This document shows, piece after piece, positions 1 through 10,400 of a stretch of DNA of 64,000 nucleotides. The translations under genes were made by a program, and so were the position numbers. The notes below the pieces were generated by a model that searched no databases, was not told where the DNA came from, and saw only the letters and a list, made by a program, of their open reading frames with translations. This DNA comes from Symsagittifera roscoffensis (Eukaryota > Xenacoelomorpha > Acoela > Convolutidae): the NCBI RefSeq assembly GCF_963678635.1, contig NW_026971149.1, positions 992,001 to 1,056,000 on the forward strand, in the 5' to 3' direction. Position 1 is the stretch's first letter. Each line of letters opens with the position of its first letter.

Positions 1-310
1 TTACTACGGAATAAATCTGCGTTTTCAAGGACGCCTTTCAATTTTTACCTTTTAGCTTTGATTTTTGTGTTTATTCACATCAATATTTGAAAAGTACAAA
101 AAAAGTTCATTTTTTTTTCTTGCCAAAAAAAATGTGCCGTGTTCAAGAGTAAGTTTAAGTTCGTTGTTCAGTTTGGAAAAAAAAATTATTTGCAAATTAT
201 TTCTCAGTGATAGTTATACTGACACCTGGAAAATCAACATGATTGGTTTTTACTCGTTTTTTAAAGGAATGGGAGATTATTTGATATAATTTTAGCTACC
301 GCAAATTAAT
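1..310 (+). repeat. Module A, 3' end only (AT-rich spacer, unit 1)
   Basis: This is the last part of the AT-rich spacer and enters the window already in progress. It begins at the same place as the text around 52114, with an AATAAA at 10-15, followed by T-runs and A-runs. A 74-codon open frame at 65-289 is low-complexity (Ser/Phe/Lys), is not kept open in most other copies, and is not taken as a gene. Confidence 0.85.
10..15 (+). promoter_or_regulatory. Conserved AATAAA, possible poly(A) signal
   Basis: AATAAA lies about 300 bp before module B in every unit that has this region: 10, 13656, 16866, 23804, 32708, 37039, 46435 and 52122. It is followed by a short GCGT...ACGC inverted repeat and a T-rich stretch. 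The hexamer stays intact while surrounding bases vary. It could end a transcript starting in the previous unit. No transcript data are available, and in AT-rich DNA the hexamer is common by chance. Confidence 0.3.
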
Positions 311-1860
311 TTAGTTATAGACTTACTGGTGAAAAAACTGTTGTCACCGAAAATAACCCAACAAATTTTTACACGGGTTTTCACACAAGGCTGGGACACT
401 TGTTTGTGAGGTACTCTGCTGCTGCATATTTCCACTCGAGCGAGATTAAGTTAAAGTCTTGGACGACCGAGGCTAAGAAGATAAGGGTTTCGATGCCGCC
501 GAGTTGGGATGTACGAGTAGTAAACAAAGTGCTTGAGAGGGCTGGGTTCGAGAAAAGTTCCAATAAATGAAGATGATGACGGCCAAATAATAGTGGAGGA
601 AGGACACCTGGGCTTGATGGCGAAGTCAAGATGCAGCACGAGGAATTATTTGGCGCCCCGTGGACAGGAGGAGGTGGAGCTTCAACATGAGGGATGTAGG
701 CTCGATGCGAATTGCGCTGTTTCTGTGCCCCTCATGGAGTATATTCAACCGAACTCAGTCGATATCATGAGTCGATTGGCACTCCTAGAGGGGAATTGTC
801 CCAGTGGCAAACAGATTTGAAAAGAGAACATGCAACCGAAGTGATCGAAGGGGAGAGAAAGGAAGAAGCTCTCAGTAACCCCGAGGAGGACATACACACG
901 AGGGCGACCCCGGCTGACTAAGCAGTGCCCAGAGTTACACTCCTGGCACAACGCGAGAAGTGCTCCAGGACTTGAGTGGTGAAGAGTGGGCGGATACAGC
1001 GACGCCACCGTTGGACTCTCCCCGAAATAATCTACAGTTACAGCTTGGGAGTCAACCAATGGACATGAGCATGGTGTTCTTGAGCAATGATAGCGAGGAG
1101 AAGAACACCATTGAGAAAAACAAAACGATGTTCTTGAAAAATCTGGACCAAGATGGATGGCAAAATTTTAGCTGGAGTTCAATCAGAATGTGAAGCGGAG
1201 CATGGATGTTGAGGAGTTCAAAGAGGATCTATGGGACATAGTTGTGGCATTCGGAGAGCCTATAGAAATTGGACTGGAGGTGAGGAGGGAGAGAATGTGC
1301 TAAGCAAGATGGTCCATATCGGAGAAGAGAGGCCAAACAGCGAGCCCAAACTCTGTAAACACAGCTTTACTCTGAGAAAGAAATTTAAGACCAAAATGAG
1401 TGATAGATATAAACATATTATCATAGCTAAAATATTGTTTCACCTAAGTCTAGAGAAGGAAAAAAGGTGTTTGAGGCAAGGGAACAGCAGAGGCAATGGT
1501 CAAGAGAAGAAGGCCTGGACAAATAAACCATTTCAGTGATGATCGTGTCTACAGCCCTGAACAAGGAGTCAAGGTCAAGGAAGAGGAAGCGTGAGATGGA
1601 GGAAGGGAGTTCTTCAGCGGAGGCGGTGTCGGAGGCGAAACTGAAAGAGACACCTCCGATGGTTTTAGCAAGATGGAAGACTGCAGCTTAACAAGTCAAC
1701 TTGACATCTAGGGAGCTAGGAGGTGATGGTAGATACAAAAGATGCGCCTGATCCCGTGACAGAAGGGGACTTTAAGGCACAGAGGGTAAAGTTGAAGAGA
1801 GGTTCCACCAGTGGGCAATTTTGGGAGGTGGATGTCCGCAAGGAATGGGTTTCGAGTGAA
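311..1860 (+). pseudogene. Module B, unit 1: decayed multi-part coding block
   Basis: This is a GC-richer block with a chain of short open patches on the + strand that look like real protein but change frame from one to the next. In order they are: a patch starting LTGEKTVVTENN and running through FVRYSAAAYFHSSE and MPPSWDVRVV; a patch with GHLGLMAKSRCSTRNYLAP (533-820); an acidic patch; LQDLSGEEWAD...; NQNVKRSMDVEEF...; a Lys/Arg-rich patch; and a patch ending WVSSEHQSV that runs into the satellite. Its closest relative is unit 8 (offset 52,126 bp): both share a short deletion near 765-820 and TACAAAAG where other units have TATAAAAG. I do not recognise the protein family. It is called broken because no frame spans more than one or two patches. 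Confidence 0.6.
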
Positions 1861-4498
1861 CACCAGAGCGTCAGGCAACAAATCACAAATGATTACGTGA
1901 GTCCATTGAGAAGGGACTCACAAGGAACACTACTCGTTCCTGATGGATAGCCCTGGATACATTGAGAGAGCTAGAGAATTGTCTAAAGAAGCTGCACCGG
2001 TGATTAACCAGAAAGCGTCGAAGTTGGGCCAAGCAGCAGAAAGCAGAAGTGAATAGGTTGGAGTTGAGGAGCCAACTAGGGCGAACGTGGGAGAAATTGG
2101 TGCCGGAGTTCTTCGAGAACGAGATGAGGGCACCCTAATCTGCCCAACTCCTGATGGCAAACACTTTCATCCGGACTAAGCGTCAGTTTTTGTTCACGTG
2201 GTGCTTGGCTGGAGTTGCATTGGAAGATCTGAACTCATGTGACAAAGTGGAATTCGGGGACAAAAGCTTGTATGTGTACCGGATGATGATGCAATATGTC
2301 CAGAGCGTCGGGCAACAAATCACAAATGATCCTCCTGAGAAATGATTCACGAGGAACACTGCTCGTTCCTGGTGGATGGCCCTGGTTTGGTTGAAAAATC
2401 TAGAGATTTGTCTAAAGAAGCTGGACTGCGGAGTATGCAGAAATAGTCGAAATTGGGCCGAACAGTAGAAAGCAGAGGTAAATAACTTGGAGTTGAGGAG
2501 CCAACTAGGGCGAAATTGGGAGAAATTGCTGCTGGAGTACTCCGAAACAAGAAGAGGCCACCCTCATCTGCCCAACCTCTGATGGCAAACATTTTCACCC
2601 AGATTGAGCGTCAGTTATTGTTCACGTGGTGCTAGGCTGAAGTCGCATTGAAAGATCTGAACTCATGTGAGAAAATGAAGTACGGGGACAAAAGCCTGCA
2701 TGGGTGCCAGATAATGATGCATTATGTTGTTTCATGCAGCACTTGAGTCCACACCAGAGTTTCGGACATTAAATCAAAAAAGATTTTCTTGAGAAGAGAC
2801 TCACGAGGAACACTACTCGTTCCTGGTGGATAGCCCTGGATACGATGAAAGAGCTAGACAATTGTCTACAGAAGCTGGAACGCGGAGGTTCCAGAAAGCG
2901 TAGAAAATGGGCCAAGCAGCAGAAAGCAGAGGTGAATAAGTTGGATTTGAGGAGCCAACTAGGGAGAACGTGGGAGAAATTGCTGCTGGAGTACTTCCAG
3001 AACGAGATGAGCCAACCCTCATCTGCCCAACTCCTGATGGCGAATCTTTTCACCCGGACTGAGCGTCAGTTTTTTTGCACGTGGTTCTTGGCTGGAGTTG
3101 CATTGGAAGATCTGAACTCATGTGACACACTGAAGTTCGGGTACAAAACTTGCATGTGTACCGGATGAGGATGCAATATGTTGCTTCATGCAGCACTTGA
3201 GTCATTACCAGAGCATCGGGCAACAAATCAAAAATGATCCTCTTGAGAAGGTTTTCTCGAGGAACACTGCTCCTTCCTGGTGGATAGGCTTGGATACGAT
3301 GAAAGAGCTAGAGAATTGTCTAAAGAAGCTGCACCGCGGAGTATCCAGAAAGCGTCGAAACTTGGCAAAGCAGCAGAAAGCAGAGGTGAATAAGTTGGAG
3401 TTGAGGAGCCAACTAGGGCGAACGTGGGAGAAATTGGTGCTGGAACACTTCGAGAACGAGATGAGGCCATACCTCATCTGCCCAACCTCTGATGGCGAAC
3501 CCTTTCACCCGGCCTGAGGATCACTTAATGTTCACGTGGCGCTTGGCTGAAGCTGCATTGAAAGATCTGAACTCATGTGACAAAATGAAGTTCGGGGACA
3601 AAAGCTTGTACGTGTACCGGATGATGATACAGTATGTTGCTTCATGCAGCATTTGAGTCAACACCAGAGCGTAGGGCAACAAATCACAAAAGATCCTCTT
3701 GGGAAGGGATTTACGAGAAACACTGCTCGTTCCTGGTGAATTGCCCTGGATACGATGAAAAACTAGAGAATTGTCTAAAAAAGCTGGACTGCGGAGTATC
3801 CAGAAATAATCGAAATTGGGCCAACCAGCAGAAAGGAGAGGTGAATAAGTTGGTGCTGAGGAGCCAACTAGGGCGAACGTCGGAGAGATTGCTGCTGGAG
3901 TAATTCGAGAACGAGATGAGGCCACCCTCATCTGCCCAACTACTGATGGCGAATCCTTTCACCCGGACTGAGCGTCGGTTTTGCTCCAGGTGGTGCTTGA
4001 CTGGAGTTCCATAGGAAGATCTGAACTCATGTGACAAACTGAAGTTCGGACACAAAAGCTCGCATGTGTGCCGGATGATGATGCAGTATGTTGCTTCATG
4101 CAGCACTTGAGTCAACACCAGAGCGTCCGACAACAAGTCACAAAAGATCCCCTTGAGAAGAGAGACATGAGGATTACTACTCGTTCCTGGTGGATAGCCC
4201 TGGATACGATGAAAGAGCTAGAGAATTATCTACAGAAGCTGGAACGCGGAGTATCCAGAAAGCGTCGAAAATGGGCCAAGCAGCAGAAAGCGGAGGTGAA
4301 TCAGTTGGATTTGAGGAGCCAACTACGGCGAACGTATGAGAAATTGCTGCTGGAGTACATCGAGAACGAGATGAGTGCACCCTCATCTGCCCAACTCCTA
4401 ATGACAAACATTTTCACCCAGATTGAGCGTCAGTTATTGTTCACGTGGTGCTTGGCTGAAGTCGCATTGAAAGATCTGAACTCATGTGAGAAAATGAA
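1861..4498 (+). repeat. Satellite array C, unit 1 (6 monomers of ~455 bp)
   Basis: Tandem monomers are anchored by CACCAGAGCGTCGGGCAACA near 1861, 2301, 2752, 3206, 3662 and 4116. The first monomer is a distinct type (C0) with GTGAGT at 1897 and GGTGATTAACCAG in place of the usual CGGAGTATCCAG. The second lost about 27 bp at its left edge. Later monomers belong to subtypes D (LDCGVSRNSRNW), E (LERGGSRKRRKW) and H (LHRGVSRKRRN), giving a C0-D-E-H-D'-last order. The array ends at the GTATGT at 4499. Confidence 0.95.
1897..1902 (+). promoter_or_regulatory. Splice-donor-like GTGAGT in first monomer
   Basis: Only the first monomer of an array has extra bases here, giving AC|GTGAGT. The other monomers read AATGATCC(T/C)CTTGAGAAG and lack it. 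The same hexamer is at 34557, 48341 and 54023; unit 4 has GTCAGT at about 25747. It sits just after the end of the last module B patch (WVSSEHQSV...ITND), where an exon could end. Confidence 0.4.
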
Positions 4499-4646
4499 GT
4501 ATGTTTCTCGCATGGTTTGGGAAATTGGCGGCGATCTTTTGAGTCGTAGTAGAGGCATTTCTAATAAGTTCTCTTTTTCGTCTAATATTTTTGCAACTTT
4601 GCAGTTGTCCAATTCTAAAATCTATTTTGTTCTAACTCTAAGTTAA
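4068..4646 (+). CDS. 192-aa open frame: last monomer plus tail, unrecognised
   Basis: This is one of the two longest + strand ORFs. It covers one whole monomer and reads across the array end into module A. The protein starts MPDDDAVCCFMQHLSQ, has a WWIALDTMKELENYLQKLE helix-like stretch (about residues 37-57), a basic RKRRKWAKQQKAEV stretch, RRTYEKLLLEYIENEM, then LFTWCLAEVALKDLNSCEKMK (about 133-155). The last 40 residues come from the spacer and are Ser/Asn-rich. If GTATGT at 4499 is a real donor, the coding part would stop at EKMK and the tail would be intron. The function is unknown, and it may be an untranslated satellite remnant. Confidence 0.25.
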   Translation: MPDDDAVCCFMQHLSQHQSVRQQVTKDPLEKRDMRITTRSWWIALDTMKELENYLQKLERGVSRKRRKWAKQQKAEVNQLDLRSQLRRTYEKLLLEYIENEMSAPSSAQLLMTNIFTQIERQLLFTWCLAEVALKDLNSCEKMKYVSRMVWEIGGDLLSRSRGISNKFSFSSNIFATLQLSNSKIYFVLTLS

Positions 4647-5478
4647 TTAAGGTCTTTTGTGATACTTTTTGTCGCATCAGAGGATTAGAGTAATTTCAGA
4701 GAAGGTACACCGTCTGCTCGTCACGCTATCTTGTTTTAGGCCGGATAGATTCGTGCAACTTCTTAGTCTAATAACAATCTTATTCTTAATCTTAAATCTC
4801 CTAGTCTCAAAAGATCTGGTGTAAACTGGTTTATGCGAGTTAGTTTCCAGAAGGAGAACAACTGTAATCTAAATTTAATTCAAATTGCTCTGTTGCTGAA
4901 ACTAAATGTTGGAGATGGAATATGATTAGTTAGTCTAGGATAATTTACAGAAATAGATAATTACATTTAGAACCAATTATAAATTCTAGTTTAGAACTAG
5001 TTCCAATTGGTAACTTTCAGAAAATTAGATTAGCTAAGGCGAGCTATAAAAATGTAAAAATCTGAAATCATTTAGGTAGCCTAAAATGCTAAGAGTAAGG
5101 TATCGAACGCTGATATTGATATAACTTTCAAACTGTGGCTTGACTCCAATAGCCGAAAAGTTTCAGCTAACTAAGTCCATTAGAGTTCTGGAAACTTCTA
5201 ATTTCCATTATTAGCTCAACTCTAACCATAATTTTTTTCAGAGCAGGTTTTTGAACGACAAAGTTACAATTAACACAAGTAGCTTTCATAGCATGAGCTG
5301 ATTCAAAATAGCAACTCTAACTGCAAGTAATTCTATTGGTTTGTTTGGAAATCTTTAAGGTTTTTTCGGGTTTTTTTTCATACTTACATTTGCAAAAAAA
5401 TTATTTCGGGCAAAGTATTGAAAAATGAAACTTATGAAAGTTTTCACTTTGTTTCAATTAAATCCATCTTTTCCAAAC
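4499..5478 (+). repeat. Module A, short form (~980 bp)
   Basis: This AT-rich spacer begins at GTATGTTTCTCGC right after the last monomer. It holds TATAAAAA at 5045 and a polypyrimidine-CAG at 5239-5241, then stops at CTTTTCCAAACAT, where the long form continues into AAATTTTCAG. It is fused directly to mid-monomer sequence (AAGCGTCAGTTTTTG). Module B is absent from this short unit. No gene is seen in it. Confidence 0.9.
5239..5241 (+). promoter_or_regulatory. Splice-acceptor-like T-tract + CAG in module A
   Basis: A T-run followed by CAG|AGCAG is present about 740 bp after the array end in each copy that has the region: 5241, 7207, 11906, 15115, 22059, 30911, 44621, 50316, 57237 and 63751 (position of the G). 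About 37 nt later a GT dinucleotide is also kept in the copies compared, so this could be a micro-exon. Conservation in ten copies is seen directly; use in splicing is inferred. Confidence 0.4.
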
Positions 5479-6464
5479 ATTAAGCGTCAGTTTTTGTTCA
5501 CGTGGTGCTTGGCTGGAGTTGCATTGGAAGATCTAAACTCATGTGACAAAGTGGAATTCGGGGACAAAAGCTTGTATGTGTACCGGATGATGATGCAATA
5601 TGTTGCTTCATGCAGCATTTGAGTCAAAACCAGAGCGTCGGTCAACAAATCACAAAAGATCCTCTTGGGAAGGGATTTACGAGAAACACTGCTCGTTCCT
5701 GGTGAATTGCCCTGGATACGATGAAAAACTAGAGAATTGTCTAAAAAAGCTGGACTGCGGAGTATCCAGAAATAACCGAAATTGGGCCAACCAGCAGAAA
5801 GGAGAGGTGAATAAGTTGGTGCTGAGGAGCCAACTAGGGCGAACGTCGGAGAGATTGCTGCTGGAGTAATTCGAGAACGAGATGAGGCCACCCTCATCTG
5901 CCCAACTACTGATGGCGAATCCTTTCACCCGGACTGAGCGTCGGTTTTGCTTCAAGTGGTGCTTGACTGGAGTTCCATAGGAAGATCTGAACTCATGTGA
6001 CAAACTGAAGTTCGGACACAAAAGCTCGCATGTGTGCCGGATGATGATGCAGTATGTTGCTTCATGCAGCACTTGAGTCAACACCAGAGCGTCCGACAAC
6101 AAGTCACAAAAGATCCCCTTGAGAAGAGAGACATGAGGATTACTACTCGTTCCTGGTGGATAGCCCTGGATACGATGAAAGAGCTAGAGAATTATCTACA
6201 GAAGCTGGAACGCGGAGTATCCAGAAAGCGTCGAAAATGGGCCAAGCAGCAGAAAGCGGAGGTGAATCAGTTGGATTTGAGGAGCCAACTACGGCGAACG
6301 TATGAGAAATTGCTGCTGGAGTACATCGAGAACGAGATGAGTGCACCCTCATCTGCCCAACTCCTAATGACAAACATTTTCACCCAGATTGAGCGTCAGT
6401 TATTGTTCACGTGGTGCTTGGCTGAAGTCGCATTGAAAGATCTGAACTCATGTGAGAAAATGAA
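5479..6464 (+). repeat. Satellite array C, short unit 1b
   Basis: It contains a partial monomer entered at its TTTTTGTTCACGTGG part, then monomers anchored near 5628 and 6082, ending at GTATGT 6465. With the preceding spacer it is part of a near-identical 1.97-kb tandem duplication. Confidence 0.95.
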
Positions 6465-6612
6465 GTATGTTTCTCGCATGGTTTGGGAAATTGGCGGCGA
6501 TCTTTTGAGTCGTAGTAGAGGCATTTCTAATAAGTTCTCTTTTTCGTCTAATATTTTTGCAACTTTGCAGTTGTCCAATTCTAAAATCTATTTTGTTCTA
6601 ACTCTAAGTTAA
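6034..6612 (+). CDS. 192-aa open frame, duplicate of 4068-4646
   Basis: The protein is identical to that at 4068-4646, 1,966 bp downstream. Its persistence reflects recent duplication, not independent selection. Same caveats: the last 40 residues lie in spacer and would be removed if the donor at 6465 is used. Confidence 0.25.
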   Translation: MPDDDAVCCFMQHLSQHQSVRQQVTKDPLEKRDMRITTRSWWIALDTMKELENYLQKLERGVSRKRRKWAKQQKAEVNQLDLRSQLRRTYEKLLLEYIENEMSAPSSAQLLMTNIFTQIERQLLFTWCLAEVALKDLNSCEKMKYVSRMVWEIGGDLLSRSRGISNKFSFSSNIFATLQLSNSKIYFVLTLS

Positions 6613-7446
6613 TTAAGGTCTTTTGTGATACTTTTTGTCGCATCAGAGGATTAGAGTAATTTCAGAGAAGGTACACCGTCTGCTCGTCACGCTATCTTGT
6701 TTTAGGCCGGATAGATTCGTGCATCTTCTTAGTCTAATAACAATCTTATTCTTAATCTTAAATCTCCTAGTTTCAAAAGATCTGGTGTAAACTGGTTTAT
6801 ACGAGTTAGTTTCCAGAAGGAGAACAACTGTAATCTAAATTTAATTCAAATTGCTCTGTTGCTGAAACTAAATGTTGGAGATGGAATATGATTAGTTAGT
6901 CTAGGATAATTTACAGAAATATATAATTACATTTAGAACCAATTATAAATTCTAGTTTAGAGCTAGTTCCAATTGGTAACTTTCAGAAAATTAGATTAGC
7001 TAAGGCGAGCTATAAAAATGTAAAAATCTGAAATCATTTAGGTAGCCTAAAATGCTAAGAGTAAGGTATCGAATGCTGATATTGATATAACTTTCAAACT
7101 GTGGCTTGACTCCAATAGCCGAAAAGTTTCAGCTAACTAAGTCCATTAGAGTTCTGGAAACTTCTAATTTCCATTATTAGCTCAACTCTAACCATAATTT
7201 TTTTCAGAGCAGGTTTTTGAACGACAAAGTTACAATTAACACAAGTAGCTTTCATAGCATGAGCTGATTCAAAATAGCAACTCTAACTGCAAGTAATTCT
7301 ATTGGTTTGTTTGGAAATCTTTAAGGTTTTTTCGGGTTTTTTTTTCATACTTACATTTGCAAAAAAATTATTTCGGGCAAAGTATTGAAAAATGAAACTT
7401 ATGAAAGTTTTCACTTTGTTTCAATTAAATCCATCTTTTCCAAACA
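6465..7446 (+). repeat. Module A, short form, second copy
   Basis: Nearly identical to 4499-5478, with the same truncation point and the same fusion to mid-monomer sequence at about 7447. Only scattered single-base differences were noticed. No gene is seen. Confidence 0.9.
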
Positions 7447-10400
7447 TTAAGCGTCAGTTTTTGTTCACGTGGTGCTTGGCTGGAGTTGCATTGGAAGATC
7501 TAAACTCATGTGACAAAGTGGAATTCGGGGACAAAAGCTTGTATGTGTACCGGATGATGATGCAATATGTTGCTTCATGCAGCATTTGAGTCAAAACCAG
7601 AGCGTCGGTCAACAAATCACAAATGATCCTCTCGAGAAATGATTCACGAGGAACACTGCTCGATCCTGGTGGATGGCCCTGGATTGGTTGAAAAATCTGG
7701 AGATTTGTCTAAAGAAGCTGGACTGCGGAGTATGCAGAAATAGTCGAAATTGGGCCGAACAGTAGAAAGCAGAGGTAAATAACTTGGAGTTGAGGAGCCA
7801 ACTAGGGCAAAATTGGGAGAAATTGCTGCTGGAGTACTCCGAAACAAGAAGAGGCCACCCTCATCCGCCCAACCTCTGATGGCGAACACTTTCACCCAGA
7901 TTGAGCGTCAGTTACTGTTCACGTGGTGCTAGGCTGAAGTCGCATTGAAAGATCTGAACTCAGGTGAGAAATTGAAGTACGGGGACAAAAGCTTGCAATG
8001 GTACCAGATAATGATGCATTATGTTGTTTCATGCAGCACTTGAGTCCACACCAGAGTTTTGGACATTAAATCACAAAAGATTTTCTTGAGAAGAGACTCA
8101 CGAGGAACACTACTCGTTCCTGGTGGATAGCCCTGGGTACGATGAAAGAGCTAGACAATTGTCTACAGAAGCTGGAACGTGGATGTTCCAAAAAGCGTCG
8201 AAAATGGGCCAAGCAGCAGAAAGCAGAGGTGAATAAGTTGGATTTGAGGAGCCAACTAGGGCGAACGTGGGTGAAATTGCTGGTGGAGTACTTCCAGAAC
8301 GAGATGAGCCAACCCTCATCTGCCCTACTCCTGATGGCGAATTTTTTCACCCGGACTGAGCGTCAGTTTTTTTTTGCACGTGGTTCTTGGCTGGAGTTGC
8401 ATTGGAAGATCTGAACTCAAGTGACACACTGAAGTTCGGGTACAAAAATTGCATGTGTACCGGATGATGATGCGATATGTTGCTTCATGCAGCACTTGAG
8501 TCAACACCAGAGCGTCGGGGAACAAATCAAAAATGATCCTCTTGAGAAGGGGTTCACGAGGAACACTGCTCCTTCCTGGTGGATAGGCTTGGATACGATG
8601 AAAAAGCTAGAGAATTGTCTAAAGAAGCTGCACCGCGGAGTATCCAGAAAACGTCGAAACTGGGCAAAGCAGCAGAAAGCAGAGGTAAAAAGTTGGAGTT
8701 GAGGAGCCAACTAGGGCGAGCCTGGGAGAAATTGGTGCTGGAACACTTCGGGAACGAGATGAGGCCATACCTCATCTGCCCAACCTCTGATGGCGAACCC
8801 TTTCACCCGGACTGAGGATCACTTAATGTTCACGTGGCGCTTGGCTGAAGCTGCATTGAAGGATCTGAACTCAAGTGACAAAATGAAGTTCGGGTACAAA
8901 AGCTTGTACGTGTACCGGATGATGATACAGTATGTTGCTACATGCAGCACTTCAGTCAACACCACAGCGTCGGGCAAAACTCACAATTGATCACCTTTAG
9001 AAGGGACTCACAAAGAACACTACTCGTTCATGGTGAATTGCCCTGGATACGATGAAAAAACTAGTGAATTGTCTAAAGAAGCTGGACTGCGGAGTATCCA
9101 GAAACAGTCGAAATTGGGTCGAACAGCAAAAAGGAGAGGTGAATAAGTTGGTGTTGAGGAGCCAACTAGGGCGAACGTCGGAGAGATTGCTGCTGGAGTA
9201 ATTCGAAAACGAGATGAGGCCACCCTCATCTGCCCAACTCCTGATGGCGAACCCTTTCACCCGGACTGAGCGTCGGTTTTGCTTCACGTGGTGCTTGACT
9301 GGAGTTCCATAGGAAGATCTGAACTCATGTGACAAACTGAAGTTCGGAGACAAAAGCTCGTATGTGTGCCGGATGATGATGCAGTATGTTGCTTCATGCA
9401 GCACTTGAGTCAACACCAGAGCGTCGGGCAACAACTCACAATTGATTCCCTTTCAAAGGGACTCACGAGGAACACTACTCGTTCCTGGTGAATAGCCCTG
9501 GACACTATGAATGAACTAGAGAATTGTCTAGAGAGCTGGATCGCGGAGTATCCTGAAAGCCTCGAAATTGGGTCACGCAGCAGAAGGCAGATGTAAATAA
9601 CTGGGAGTTGAGGAGCGAACTAGGGTGAATGTGAGAGAAATTGCTGCTGGAGTACTTCGAGAACGAGACGAGACCATACCTCATCTGCTAAACCTCTGAT
9701 GGCGAACCCTTTCACCCGGACTGAGCGTCGGTTTTGCTTCACGTGGAGCTTGACTGAAATTCCATTGGAAGATCTGAACTCATGTGACAAACTGAAGTTC
9801 GGAGACAAAAGCTCGTATGTGTGCCGGATGATGATGCAGTATGTTGCTTCATGCCGCACTTGAGTCAACACCAGAGCATCGGACAAAATATCACAAATGA
9901 TGCCCTTGAGAAGAGAATCACGAGGAACACTACTCGTTCCTGGTGGATAGCCCTGGATACGATGAAAAAGCTAGAGAATTGTCTAAAGAAGCTGGAACGC
10001 GGAGTATCCAGAAAGCGTCGAAACTGGGCAAAGCAGCAGAAAGCAGAGGTGAATAAGTTGGAGTTGAGGAGCCAACTAGGGCGAGCGTGGGAGAAGTTGG
10101 TGCTGGAACACTTCGAGAACGAGATGAGGCCATACCTCATCTGCCCAACCTCTGATGGCGAACCATTTCACCCGGACTGAGGATCACTTAAAGTTCACGT
10201 GGCGCTTGGCTGAAGCAGCATTGAAAGATCTGAACTCATGTGACAAAATGAAGTTCGGGTACAAAAGCTTGTACGTGTACCGGATGATTATACAGTATGT
10301 TGCTTCATGCAGCATTTGAGTCAACACCAGAGCGTCGGGCAACAAATCACAAAAGATCCTCTTGGGAAGGGATTCACGAGAAACACTACTCGTTCATGGT

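Larger units (their letters stand above)
3640..7594 (+). repeat. 1.97-kb direct tandem duplication (C + short A)
   Basis: About 3640-5606 and 5607-7573 match closely at an offset of 1,966-1,967 bp. Each contains two monomers, the short spacer and part of the following monomer. Confidence 0.9.

Noticed and set aside
65-289. 74-codon + frame at the left edge
   Set aside because: Low-complexity, in the AT-rich spacer, and not kept in most homologous positions of other units.
3711-4136. Minus-strand ORFs of 130-200 codons throughout the arrays (for example 3711-4136, 42305-42898, 61713-62192)
   Set aside because: They sit opposite the more protein-like + frames and are rich in Ser/Phe/Leu/Cys. 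They recur at each monomer with the same phase, as expected of antisense shadows.
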